From: JBQTGK01 sp052400665
GTDB lineage: Bacteria > Bacteroidota > Bacteroidia > Bacteroidales > Marinifilaceae
Length of the DNA stretch: 64,000 nucleotides
Assembly (NCBI GenBank): GCA_052400665.1
Contig: JBQTGK010000004.1
Reading direction: 5' to 3' (one strand)
The notes under the pieces were generated by a model. That model was not told the origin of the DNA. It was given only the letters and a program-made list of their open reading frames with translations, and ran no database searches. Shown here piece after piece: positions 1-9,001 of this stretch. Position 1 is the first letter of the stretch, and each line of letters opens with the position of its first letter. Both the position numbers and the translations under genes were made by a program.

Positions 1-649
1 AGAATCCTTGCGTACGCTTTTTTAAATGGTGCACGTTTTCAAGATTTTTAGCCAGATTTATAATTAAAATATCGCCATCTATAGGAGTACTATTGTCAAC
101 TACATTTGCAGCAACTCTTCCTGCATGATTACTATCACTACCCACATAAGCTAAATAGTTACAATCTTTAATCCTTGATTCAAGAAATACATAAGGAATG
201 CCTCTCTTTTCTAATTTTTCAATAAATTCGAGACTTTCTTTTTTGAATATAGGAGGAAATACAACTCCGGCAGGTTTCAGTTTAAGTATGTTTTTTGTTT
301 GCTTAACAAAGTCTTCTTCGTTATAATGGGTAAAGAAATGTTTTTCAACTTTAATATGAAACTGTTCCAGTTCCAGGGCAGCTTCACTAATTCCATTAAG
401 AGGTTTTATCCAAAAAATATCTTCTTCGGTAGGATTTGGAAGTAGAGCGGCAAACACACACACTTTTTTCGAAGTTAAAGCACGTGCAATTAGGTTTGGC
501 TGATAATTGTTTGCTTTTGCAATTTCCAGAATTTTCTTTTTTGTTTCTATTGCAACTTCTCCTCTGTTGTGTAAAACTCTATCAACAGTTCCTACCGAAA
601 CACCTGCCTGTTCAGCTATGTCTTTAATTCGAATTTTTGTTTTTGCCAT
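1..649 (-). CDS. LacI-family transcriptional regulator, C-terminus cut by window edge
   Basis: Reading the minus strand from the ATG at 647-649 gives an open frame that runs off the left edge of the window (216 codons seen). Residues 1-55 are a classical LacI/GalR helix-turn-helix: IKDIAEQAGVSVGTVDRVLH, then the hinge helix region YQPNLIARAL. The rest matches the periplasmic-binding-protein-like effector domain (PAGVVFPPIF, YVGSDSNHAGRVAA). In this family a sugar or sugar phosphate in the effector domain relieves DNA binding. It is divergent from the ROK regulator and next to GlcNAc-catabolic genes, so an amino-sugar or related effector is plausible, but this is inferred from context only. 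The start is fixed by the HTH beginning a few residues after the ATG. Confidence 0.9.
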   Translation of the reverse strand, partial: MAKTKIRIKDIAEQAGVSVGTVDRVLHNRGEVAIETKKKILEIAKANNYQPNLIARALTSKKVCVFAALLPNPTEEDIFWIKPLNGISEAALELEQFHIKVEKHFFTHYNEEDFVKQTKNILKLKPAGVVFPPIFKKESLEFIEKLEKRGIPYVFLESRIKDCNYLAYVGSDSNHAGRVAANVVDNSTPIDGDILIINLAKNLENVHHLKKRTQGF

Positions 650-877
650 TTTTTTATGTTTCCTGAATAGAATAAAAAGCACTTAATTTATTCTTTCTTA
701 CAAGTTTAGAAGTAATAAGTATTCAAAAATAATATTTCCTTTCGTATGAATGTTTTTTTAGTAAAAAAATTACGTATAATATGAATCTTTTAAAAAATAT
801 TATATAAGTATACAAATCTTAAATAATAATTTATACTTTAGCATTGTAAATAAATCGAATTAATTGAAATACAATAA
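650..877. promoter_or_regulatory. Divergent intergenic region between LacI-type and ROK regulators
   Basis: This very AT-rich 228-bp spacer lies between two outward-facing regulator genes and must hold both promoters. I see A/T tracts and a TAnnTTTG-like sequence near 835-841 (TACTTTAG) but no clear palindromic operator. Confidence 0.4.
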
Positions 878-2104
878 GTGAAACCACAATTTTTATATGA
901 AAAAGAACTAAAAGGTGCGCATAATACTGTGAAAAGGAAAAAGGATCAGTATCGACGACTAATGCAACACCTTTACTATAATGGAGACGTTTCGATTGCT
1001 GAGCTAGTTAAGTCGGTTAATATTAGTCAGCCTTTGGTGGCTTCTTTGGTTGATGATTTATTGGCTTATGGAGCTATACTCGATAAGGGAATTGGTAAAT
1101 CTATTGGAGGAAGACGTCCGAATTTGTATTGTGTTAATCCATCTTATCAGTATGTAATTGGGGTAGAAATTAATTTATATGTTTTTACGGTTGCTATTTT
1201 TGATCTTAGTAATAAGATTATTTATAGGAAAGAGTATAGAGAGTGTGAACTAACAAATACCGAAGATTATATACAAGGATTGGTTAATAAAGTAAATCTT
1301 GGATTATCGGAATTAAACATATCAAAAGATAAAGTATTAGCATTAGGTCTTTCGATGCCTGGTCTAGTTGATAGTAATAATGGTATAAATCATACTCATT
1401 TATCTTTTCCTAAGGAAGGTTTAAGTAATTATTTAGGGGATAAGTTAGGCTTGATGATTCGTATTGAAAATGATGCCAGAACTATGGCTTTAGGTGAAAT
1501 AGCATTCGGAAAAGCTAAAGATAAAAAGAATGTACTTTGTTTAAATCTGAGCAATGGAATTGGTTTAGGCATGATTTTAAATGGTGAATTGCATACAGGA
1601 AAGAATGGATTTTCGGGCGAATTTGGTCATATTTTAATTGATCCGGAAGGACAATTATGTACATGTGGAAAAATTGGTTGTTTGGAAACTTTAGCTTCGG
1701 GTAAGGTGTTGATTGATAGAATTAAGAAAGGAATTCAGGAGGGACAGCAAAGTATTTTGGCTCAAATTATTAAAGAGGGAAAGAGAATATTTCTAAGTAA
1801 TATTGTTGATGCGGTTAATTCCGGAGATCAATTTGCAATTGATCAATTAAGTAAGGTAGCTGAATATTTAGGAAAGGGACTTGTTACTTTAATTCACCTT
1901 CTTAATCCGGAAACGATAATTATTGGTGGAAAACTTGCAGGTACTGGTAAGTTTATAATTGATCCACTTAAAATGGCACTTAATAAGTATGCCATGGAAA
2001 AAATAAGTTCAGAAACAGAGTTGGTTAGTTCTGATTTGCAGGACGATGCAGCTTTAATGGGTACCATGGAAAATGTAATGAAGCAAGTATTGAATATAGG
2101 TTAG
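878..2104 (+). CDS. ROK-family transcriptional regulator (NagC/XylR type)
   Basis: This 408-residue protein has an N-terminal winged HTH (about residues 20-75, including the recognition region VSIAELVKSVNISQPLVASLVDD shortened here) followed by a ROK sugar-binding domain. The ROK zinc motif is visible as GHILIDPEG then CTCGKIGCLE (about 245-270), and the phosphate/sugar loop as LNLSNGIGLGMILNG. The family contains repressors whose effector is a sugar or sugar phosphate such as GlcNAc-6-phosphate. Being first in a row with a transporter, NagB and a ROK kinase, it is likely the local amino-sugar regulator. The start is GTG at 878; the nearest in-frame ATG (961) would remove part of the HTH, so GTG is preferred. 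The intact HTH separates it from the ROK kinase at 6334. Confidence 0.88.
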   Translation: MKPQFLYEKELKGAHNTVKRKKDQYRRLMQHLYYNGDVSIAELVKSVNISQPLVASLVDDLLAYGAILDKGIGKSIGGRRPNLYCVNPSYQYVIGVEINLYVFTVAIFDLSNKIIYRKEYRECELTNTEDYIQGLVNKVNLGLSELNISKDKVLALGLSMPGLVDSNNGINHTHLSFPKEGLSNYLGDKLGLMIRIENDARTMALGEIAFGKAKDKKNVLCLNLSNGIGLGMILNGELHTGKNGFSGEFGHILIDPEGQLCTCGKIGCLETLASGKVLIDRIKKGIQEGQQSILAQIIKEGKRIFLSNIVDAVNSGDQFAIDQLSKVAEYLGKGLVTLIHLLNPETIIIGGKLAGTGKFIIDPLKMALNKYAMEKISSETELVSSDLQDDAALMGTMENVMKQVLNIG

Positions 2105-2194
2105 AGAGAGATTGATTCCTGCGGTTTTTCATTTGGTGAAATTAATTTGGAAGTAGTGTTCTTTGCAAGGATCATTTTATAAATCGAAAAGTAT

Positions 2195-2271
2195 AAAGTA
2201 AACACCTGTTGCTTCAAATATTATTTGAACATTGTAGTAGTAGTGATGTATGGCAGGGTTTACTTTTTTTT
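2195..2271 (+). terminator. Long imperfect hairpin with U tract before the transporter gene
   Basis: AAAGTAAACACCTG (2195-2208) pairs with CAGGGTTTACTTT (2254-2266), with one A bulged, and is followed by eight or more T. The enclosed 45 bases contain a second small hairpin (TTCAAAT / ATTTGAA). The simplest reading is the terminator of the ROK regulator gene. Its position in the spacer before the transporter also allows a leader attenuator. Confidence 0.5.
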
Positions 2272-2309
2272 AGTAAGAATTTAATAATAAGCATATAAAA
2301 CTTAAAATT

Positions 2310-3533
2310 ATGGAAAAGGAAAAATCGGCAGATGCTTTACAAAACAAGTATGTTCTTCCTCTTATTATAGTTGGAGTAATGTTTTTTGCAATAGGCTTTG
2401 CTTTGGGTATCAATAGCTATATTATACCTCTTTTAAATACAGCTTTGGATATTTCTTCTGCCGAATCTTATTTGGTAATTGCAGCTACTTTTTCTGCTTT
2501 TCTTATTTTTGGATATCCAGCTTCTTTAGTGATTGGAAAAATTGGTTATAAAAAAACAATGGCTCTTTCATTTTTGATGTTTGCTATCGGACTTTATTTG
2601 TTTATTCCATCGGCAAAAATGGAGAGTCTTCCTCTTTTTCTTGTTGCATCTTTTATTAGTGGTATGGGAAATACGTTTTTGCAGGCTTCTGTGAACCCTT
2701 ACATTACTATTTTAGGCCCCATTGAAAGTGCTGCAAAGCGAATGAGTTATATGGGAATTGCAAACAAATTGGCCTGGCCAATTGCACCTCTTTTTTTAGC
2801 CTTAATTATTGGTAAAGATGTTGAAAATGTAGCACTTACTGATATTAATACACCCTTTTTTATTATTATTGGTGTTTTTGTTCTTTTAGGTGTTTTGGCA
2901 CTTTTAGCAAAGCTTCCGGAAGTAAAAGCTGTTGGCGAAGATGAAGATTCGGCCGATGATTGTCCTTATGCGGCAAATAAAACTTCAATATGGCAGTTTC
3001 CTCACTTGTTATTAGGAGTACTTGCTTTATTTTTATATGTTGGTGTTGAGACAGTTTCTTTAGGAACTTTGGTTGATTATGCCACAAGTCTTGGTTTAGC
3101 TAATGCCGAATATTACGCATGGATTGCTCCTGTGGGAATGGTAATTGGATATATCTGTGGAGCAGCTTTAATCCCGAAATATTTAAGCCAGGCTACAGCC
3201 TTAAAAATATGTGCCATTTCTGCCTTATTTGGATCTGTAATGGTTGTATTATCTCCCGAATATCTATCAATTTATTTTATTGTATTTATGGCATTGGGAT
3301 GTTCTTTAATGTGGCCAGCTTTATGGCCATTGGCAATGACTGATTTAGGAAAATTTACTAAAGCAGGTTCATCCTTAATGGTTATTGCTATTGTTGGTGG
3401 AGCTTTAGTACCAACAGTTTATGGTTTAATGAAGGATGTTGTTGGTGCACAAGATGCATATTGGGTATGTGTTCCTTGTTTTCTTTATATTCTTTATTAT
3501 GGTTTAAAGGGGCATAAAGTAAGAACAAATTAA
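2310..3533 (+). CDS. MFS sugar transporter, FucP/NagP-like
   Basis: This 407-residue protein is very hydrophobic, with about 12 predicted membrane helices split by a central charged loop (about residues 205-225, DEDSADDCPYAANK). The motif NPYITILGP in the fourth/fifth helix region is typical of the FHS family (L-fucose:H+ symporter FucP, glucose/galactose GluP, and the GlcNAc permease NagP of marine bacteria). It would move a monosaccharide across the inner membrane with protons. Next to a NagB fusion, a ROK kinase and GH20, GlcNAc is the most likely substrate. That specificity is inferred from context, and fucose or galactose cannot be excluded. The ATG at 2310 follows an A-rich leader. Confidence 0.85.
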   Translation: MEKEKSADALQNKYVLPLIIVGVMFFAIGFALGINSYIIPLLNTALDISSAESYLVIAATFSAFLIFGYPASLVIGKIGYKKTMALSFLMFAIGLYLFIPSAKMESLPLFLVASFISGMGNTFLQASVNPYITILGPIESAAKRMSYMGIANKLAWPIAPLFLALIIGKDVENVALTDINTPFFIIIGVFVLLGVLALLAKLPEVKAVGEDEDSADDCPYAANKTSIWQFPHLLLGVLALFLYVGVETVSLGTLVDYATSLGLANAEYYAWIAPVGMVIGYICGAALIPKYLSQATALKICAISALFGSVMVVLSPEYLSIYFIVFMALGCSLMWPALWPLAMTDLGKFTKAGSSLMVIAIVGGALVPTVYGLMKDVVGAQDAYWVCVPCFLYILYYGLKGHKVRTN

Positions 3534-3742
3534 GTGTTTACAATAAATAGTTAAGAGTCAATATAAAATACAACTTACAAGGAACTAGTTGTAGTAGAGT
3601 ATTATCAGTGTAAAAAATAAATTTTATTTCTGATACCAGAGCCGGTATTTATTTGTGTGGTAGCAAATTTTAAACAAATACTTTATTAGGAAATAAAGTG
3701 TTTATGCGAGTAAGGTTAACAGATTTTAGAAATAAAAAGAAA

Positions 3743-6070
3743 ATGGGAACATTATTTACATCGAAAGTAGAGCAAGCATTTCATGAATTATCAGGAGTGC
3801 CGGAAATTACAACTCAGATACCTTATGTAACGGTTGATAATTTTCCAAAATTGGGATTAATGACTTCACTTCGTTTTTTGGAGTGGGCAGACCAAAATCC
3901 TCTAGGAGTAATTAGTTTACCAACAGGAAAAACACCTGAGTATTTTATAAAGTACACACAGTTTCTTCTTGAAAACTGGAATAAGGCAAAAGGAGTTGAT
4001 ATTCGCAATCAGTATGGTCTGGGGAATATGGCTAAGCCCGATTTAAGAGGTTTACAGTTTGTTCAGATTGATGAATTTTACCCAATTGATCCGCGTCAGC
4101 ATAATAGTTTTTACAATTATGTGATGAAGTACTATATTGATGGTTTTGGTTTGGAGAAATCTAACTCATTACTGATTAACTCCGAAGAAATTCCTTTGGT
4201 GGATGATAAACACTTTTTGGAAGTTTTTCCTGATTATAATATTGACCTTTCTCTTCGTTATCGAGAAGCAACTAGTGTTGTAGAAGAAATGCAGCAAAAA
4301 TCAATTTTTATGATTGATAATTGGTGTACTTCTTACGAACAGAAAATTCGCGATAAGGGAGGAATTGGATTTTTCTTGGGAGGAATTGGTCCCGATGGTC
4401 ACATTGCCTTTAATACACGTGGATCGGATCATTATTCTACTACACGATTAACGAAAACCAACTTCGAAACGCAAGCTGTAGCAGCAGGCGATTTGGGTGG
4501 AATTGAAGTGTCGAGAAACCGTTTGGTAATAACTATTGGTTTGGATACAATTACACATGATAAAGATGCTGTCTCAATTATTTTTGCAGCAGGAGAAGCT
4601 AAAGCAGATATTGTAAAAGGTTCTCTGGAAAGTAAACCCGATGCGATTTATCCGGCTTCGGTTTTACAGCGTCAGAAAAATAGTCGTTTTTACCTGACTA
4701 CTGGTGCTGCCTGTAAGTTGACCGATAGTGTAGATCAATTCTACAAAACAGGAGATTGGTCTCATTCTAAAACAGAAAGATCGGTAATAGACCTTTGTAA
4801 AAAAATCAACAAATATGGTCACCATTTAACAATAGAAGATTTAAAAGCAGATCCATATACCAGTCAAATTCCAAATTTAAATGATGGAACTGTTCAATCG
4901 GTAATTGATTCGATTAAAGGAAAATTAGAAAAAGGAATGAAACCCGATGCCAAGGAGGTGATTTATCATACTGGTCCTCACCACGATGATATTATGTTGG
5001 GAATAATGCCATACACAAACCGACAGATGCGTTCGGCAACAAATGATATTCATTTTTCTGTTCTTACCTCTGGATTTACTGCTGTAACCAATCAATTCGT
5101 AATTGGCACTTTAAAAGAGTGTCAGGAATTTATTGCCAAAGGTGAAATCCAAATGTTAGAATTTCCCGATTTCTTTGATGTAGGATACAGCAAAAAATGG
5201 GACAAGGATGTTTATCACTTTTTAAACTCGGTTGCAGCCAGAAATGCGAAGGGTAAGAGAAGAGGATTATGCCATAGAGTAATTCGCTCGGTAGTAGAAA
5301 CCTGGAATATTAGAAATAAAGAGCATTTAAATGAGACAATAGCTTTTATTATTAAGGATTTGGAAGCTAGTTATGATGGAGGTAAAAATTCTCCTGAAGT
5401 ACAGAAAATGAAAGGAATGATTCGTGAGTTCGAAGAGGAGTTGGTTTGGGCTCATTTTGGTATTCCGGTAAGAAATGTTCATCATTTGCGCCTGGGTTTT
5501 TATAAAGGAGATGTGTTTACAGAATTGCCTGAGAAGAATAGAGATATGCTTCCTGTTTTAGAGGAATTTAGAAGGTTAAAGCCAACAGTTATTAGCCTGG
5601 CAATGGATCCTGAAGGGAGTGGACCAGATACTCATTATAAAGTATTGCAGGCAATTGCTGGTGCTGTTAAAGAGTGGAAAGAGGAAGAAGATTTATCGAA
5701 ATTAAGAATTGTAGGTTATCGTAATGTTTGGTTTAAATATCATCCGTCAGAGGCCGATACCATTGTACCCGTATCCTTAAATTCCCTGGATGTATTGGAA
5801 AATTCATTTTCAGAATGTTATATGAGTCAGGTGAATGCATCATTTCCAAGTTATGAATATGATGGTAAATTTAATGAATTAACCCAGAAAGTTTGGGTTC
5901 AACAATTAAAGCAAATTCAGTTGCTTTTAGGTAAAAATTTCTTTTATGAAAATAATCATCCTTTGGTAAGAGCTACACATGGATTGGTTTATATGAAAGA
6001 AATGACAGCCGACGAGTTCGTAGATATGGCTCAGGAACTCGAAAAAGCAGTTGAGGAAAATCCGTTTTAA
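3743..6070 (+). CDS. nagB: Glucosamine-6-phosphate deaminase fused to a PIG-L/LmbE-type deacetylase domain
   Basis: A protein of about 775 residues, roughly three times the length of ordinary NagB. The N-terminal half (about 1-355) is NagB/RpiA-like: LPTGKTPEYF, the FVQIDEFYPI active-site strand and GGIGPDGHIAFN, which match the conserved LGTGxTP, LDE(Y/F) and GIGxDGHIAFN motifs. The C-terminal half (about 400-775) has the PIG-L/LmbE zinc-site pattern: GPHHDDIMLG and, later, GPDTHYK. PIG-L proteins remove N-acetyl groups from GlcNAc-containing molecules, so the fusion may convert GlcNAc-6-P to GlcN-6-P and then to fructose-6-P. It is cytoplasmic, with no signal peptide. I chose ATG 3743, preceded by an A-rich stretch; in-frame GTG 3698 and ATG 3704 would add a basic, unconserved-looking 13-15 residues. 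Confidence 0.85.
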   Translation: MGTLFTSKVEQAFHELSGVPEITTQIPYVTVDNFPKLGLMTSLRFLEWADQNPLGVISLPTGKTPEYFIKYTQFLLENWNKAKGVDIRNQYGLGNMAKPDLRGLQFVQIDEFYPIDPRQHNSFYNYVMKYYIDGFGLEKSNSLLINSEEIPLVDDKHFLEVFPDYNIDLSLRYREATSVVEEMQQKSIFMIDNWCTSYEQKIRDKGGIGFFLGGIGPDGHIAFNTRGSDHYSTTRLTKTNFETQAVAAGDLGGIEVSRNRLVITIGLDTITHDKDAVSIIFAAGEAKADIVKGSLESKPDAIYPASVLQRQKNSRFYLTTGAACKLTDSVDQFYKTGDWSHSKTERSVIDLCKKINKYGHHLTIEDLKADPYTSQIPNLNDGTVQSVIDSIKGKLEKGMKPDAKEVIYHTGPHHDDIMLGIMPYTNRQMRSATNDIHFSVLTSGFTAVTNQFVIGTLKECQEFIAKGEIQMLEFPDFFDVGYSKKWDKDVYHFLNSVAARNAKGKRRGLCHRVIRSVVETWNIRNKEHLNETIAFIIKDLEASYDGGKNSPEVQKMKGMIREFEEELVWAHFGIPVRNVHHLRLGFYKGDVFTELPEKNRDMLPVLEEFRRLKPTVISLAMDPEGSGPDTHYKVLQAIAGAVKEWKEEEDLSKLRIVGYRNVWFKYHPSEADTIVPVSLNSLDVLENSFSECYMSQVNASFPSYEYDGKFNELTQKVWVQQLKQIQLLLGKNFFYENNHPLVRATHGLVYMKEMTADEFVDMAQELEKAVEENPF

Positions 6071-6091
6071 ATGCCACACATAAATACCTCT

Positions 6092-6129
6092 GGGTCGGAG
6101 GATTTTTAATCCTTCGGCCCTTTTTTTTA
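6092..6129 (+). terminator. Rho-independent terminator after nagB fusion
   Basis: GGGTCGGAGGAT (6092-6103) pairs with ATCCTTCGGCCC (6109-6120), with two G-T wobbles, around a short T-rich loop. It is followed directly by a run of eight T. Confidence 0.85.
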
Positions 6130-6333
6130 TTAGATAAGATAGTTGTGTGTAAAAATATAAATCGAATATTTTAACAATCACCAAAGCTAAAGCTGATTTT
6201 ATTATTATTTGTATTTTCGATTGAAGTCAATGAATTGATAAATGTTAATTTTGTAATAATATGAATAGTAGCTTATAAAGGATTATAGGATTACGTTCTT
6301 TTATATTATCATAAAATCAGAATTGTATTAAAT

Positions 6334-7287
6334 ATGAAAAATATAGCAATAGGTATAGATATTGGAGGAACAAATACGGTTTTTTCATGTATTGATTCAA
6401 ATGGAAAATCATATTGTAATGGAAGTATTCTTACCCAAACACAGGAGAAATTTGAAGATTATATCGATGATTTATGTGATGCTATTGAGTTGTCTATAAA
6501 TAAATTAGAGGATAAAATAAATGTGATTGGAGTAGGTGTTGGCGCACCAAGTGGAAATTATCATACAGGAACAATAGAAAATGCAGCAAATTTAAGATGG
6601 GATGGAATTTTAAATATTTCCCGATTAATTGGTGAGCGAATGAAGGTGCCTGTTAAATTAACTAACGATGCCAATGCAGCAGCTTTGGGAGAACGTATTT
6701 TTGGTGGCGCAAAAGGAATGACTGATTATATGGTTATAACTTTGGGAACTGGTTTGGGAAGTGGTATTGTTGTAAATGGTGATCTTTTGTATGGTCATGA
6801 TGGTTTTGCAGGTGAATTAGGTCATATTATTATGCGTCCAGGTGGCAGAGTATGTGGATGCGGAAGACGAGGATGTCTGGAAACCTATGTTTCGGCTACT
6901 GGTGTAAAGAGAACAGCTTACAAAATGTTGGCCAAAGAAATGGACGATAGCTCTTTACGTGATATTCCATACAATCAGCTTACAGCTAAAATGGTTGCTG
7001 ATGCTGCAAGTAATGGAGATAAACTTGCTTTAGAAATTTTTGAATATACAGGTAAAATGTTAGGCGAAGCACTGGCAAATGTTGCCTCTATTACAAGTCC
7101 GAAAGCTATTTTCTTTTTTGGAGGACTGGCTAAAGCAGGAGATTTACTTTTTAAACCGGTGCGTGAAGCTATGGAAAAGAATATTTTATTTTTGTATAAG
7201 GATAAAATCGATTTATTACCTTCCAAGCTTGGTGATGATGCTGCTGTTTTGGGCGCTGCTGCTTTAATTTGGAATGATAAAAAATAG
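6334..7287 (+). CDS. ROK-family sugar kinase (GlcNAc kinase or glucokinase)
   Basis: A 317-residue ROK kinase without an HTH. The ATP-binding start IGIDIGGTNT (residues 6-15), the sugar site TNDANAAALGE, LGTGLGSGIVVNG and the zinc cluster GHIIMRPGG...CGCGRRGCLE are all intact. It would phosphorylate an imported hexose at C6. The neighbours (GlcNAc-type transporter, NagB fusion, GH20 immediately downstream at 50 bp) point to GlcNAc, giving GlcNAc-6-P as substrate for the fused deacetylase/deaminase. Sequence alone cannot separate GlcNAc from glucose or mannose kinases. It is preceded by a 260-bp spacer with its own terminator, so it probably has its own promoter and is co-transcribed with GH20. 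Confidence 0.88.
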   Translation: MKNIAIGIDIGGTNTVFSCIDSNGKSYCNGSILTQTQEKFEDYIDDLCDAIELSINKLEDKINVIGVGVGAPSGNYHTGTIENAANLRWDGILNISRLIGERMKVPVKLTNDANAAALGERIFGGAKGMTDYMVITLGTGLGSGIVVNGDLLYGHDGFAGELGHIIMRPGGRVCGCGRRGCLETYVSATGVKRTAYKMLAKEMDDSSLRDIPYNQLTAKMVADAASNGDKLALEIFEYTGKMLGEALANVASITSPKAIFFFGGLAKAGDLLFKPVREAMEKNILFLYKDKIDLLPSKLGDDAAVLGAAALIWNDKK

Positions 7288-7337
7288 TTTGCTTAAATAT
7301 GAGATAATTAAAAAACAACTAACCAACACACAATATA

Positions 7338-8927
7338 ATGATTAGTTTAAAATCCTTATCGATAGTACTATTCGCAGGAATTGTGCTGGTATCATGTAAT
7401 GAACACATTTCTATGGATTTGGCAAAAGAAAATTTGATACCAAAACCTGTTAGTTTAACTGCTACAGGCAGCTCTTTCGAATGGACTAAAAATACACAAA
7501 TTCATGTGCAAGCAGGTAAAGCTGAAAGTAAACAAATAGCAGTTTATTTAGCAGATTTAATTGCCCCGGCAACTGGTTTTAAGCCTAAAGTAAAGGAGTT
7601 GATTAGCCCACTGGGAAGCAGGGGCATTTCTCTAATTTTGAATGATGAAAAATCGAGTTTGGGCGAAGAAGCTTATGAGTTAACTATTGATTCCAGAAAA
7701 ATTACATTGGAAGCCTTTAAACCTGCAGGCTTGTTTCGGGGTATACAAACCATACGTCAGTTGCTGCCAGCGCAAATTGAAGCTGATAGTATTCAGGAAA
7801 CAGCTTGGTTAATTGCGAGTGGAAGTATTAAGGATTATCCGCAATATACTTACCGTGGAGCTATGCTTGATGTGGTTCGTCATTTTTTTTCAGTTGAAGA
7901 TGTGAAGCAGTATATCGATTATTTAGCTGCTTATAAAATGAATGTTTTGCATTTACATCTTAGCGATGATCAGGGATGGAGAATTGAAATTAAATCTTGG
8001 CCTAAGCTGACCGAAATAGGTGGAAGTACACAGGTTGGTGGTGATAAAGGTGGATTTTATACTCAGGAAGAATATCAGGAAATTGTAAAATATGCACAGC
8101 AAAGATACATTACTATTGTTCCGGAAATTGATATGCCCGGACATACAAATGCTGCTTTGGCTTCTTATGCTAAACTAAATTCAAATGGTAAAGCCCGAAA
8201 ATTGTACACCGGAACAAAGGTTGGTTTTAGTAGTTTGGCTACCAATAAGGAAGTTACTTATCAATTTATTGATGATGTAATTCGTGAACTGGTGGCAATA
8301 ACTCCTGGTGGATATATTCATATTGGAGGCGATGAATCGAATGCTACCAAAAAGAAAGATTACATTAAGTTTATTAACAGAGTGCAGGAAATTGTACATG
8401 CTCATCATAAAAAAATGATTGGTTGGGCCGATGTGGCAGCAGCCTCTTTAAATGAAAGTTCGGTAGCCCAGTTCTGGCAAACTAAACCTGTTAATGCTCT
8501 TAAGGCAGTTAAACAAAATGTAAAAATAATTATGTCGCCTGCATCGCGGGCTTATATGGATATGCAATATGATTCAATTTCTCCGCTTGGATTACATTGG
8601 GCCGGATATTTAGAGGTGGATAAAGCTTATAATTGGATTCTGGAAAGTGAGGTGAAAGGTATTAACAAGGATGATATTCTTGGAATCGAAGCTCCTTTGT
8701 GGGCCGAAACAATCGAAACCATAGATGATATTGAATATCTTGTTTTTCCTCGTTTGCTAGGCTATGCAGAATTGGGCTGGTCGCCAGATGCTAATAATTC
8801 CTGGAATGAGTATAAAGTTCGTTTAGGAAAGCAAAAAGAGAGATTCGAGATGATGAATATTAATTATTATAAATCGAAACTTGTTCCATGGCAGTCTGTA
8901 AATAAAGGAGTGCAAACGGTAGAGTAA
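7338..8927 (+). CDS. GH20 beta-N-acetylhexosaminidase lipoprotein
   Basis: A 529-residue protein with a lipoprotein signal (lipobox LVSC, Cys about residue 20). A GH20b-type N-terminal alpha/beta domain (about 35-160) precedes the catalytic TIM barrel, which begins at YRGAMLDVVRHFF. Catalytic Asp-Glu is visible in HIGGDES. HLHLSDDQGWRIEIK and EIDMPGHTNAAL are other GH20 hallmarks. It releases terminal GlcNAc or GalNAc from chitooligosaccharides or glycans by substrate-assisted catalysis, in the periplasm or at the outer membrane. It follows the ROK kinase after 50 bp and completes the GlcNAc module. It shows no sign of belonging to the galactan locus apart from adjacency. Confidence 0.93.
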   Translation: MISLKSLSIVLFAGIVLVSCNEHISMDLAKENLIPKPVSLTATGSSFEWTKNTQIHVQAGKAESKQIAVYLADLIAPATGFKPKVKELISPLGSRGISLILNDEKSSLGEEAYELTIDSRKITLEAFKPAGLFRGIQTIRQLLPAQIEADSIQETAWLIASGSIKDYPQYTYRGAMLDVVRHFFSVEDVKQYIDYLAAYKMNVLHLHLSDDQGWRIEIKSWPKLTEIGGSTQVGGDKGGFYTQEEYQEIVKYAQQRYITIVPEIDMPGHTNAALASYAKLNSNGKARKLYTGTKVGFSSLATNKEVTYQFIDDVIRELVAITPGGYIHIGGDESNATKKKDYIKFINRVQEIVHAHHKKMIGWADVAAASLNESSVAQFWQTKPVNALKAVKQNVKIIMSPASRAYMDMQYDSISPLGLHWAGYLEVDKAYNWILESEVKGINKDDILGIEAPLWAETIETIDDIEYLVFPRLLGYAELGWSPDANNSWNEYKVRLGKQKERFEMMNINYYKSKLVPWQSVNKGVQTVE

Positions 8928-8945
8928 TAAATTTGTATATATGCA

Positions 8946-8985
8946 AAATCGAGCTTACTTATAATTAGGTAAGCTCGATTTTTGT
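8946..8985. terminator. Bidirectional terminator between GH20 and GH2
   Basis: A perfect 11-bp stem, ATCGAGCTTAC / GTAAGCTCGAT, has A-rich sequence on the left and a T run on the right. It lies between convergent genes and can serve both strands. Confidence 0.85.
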
Positions 8986-9001
8986 ATGTAAAATGAACAA
9001 C

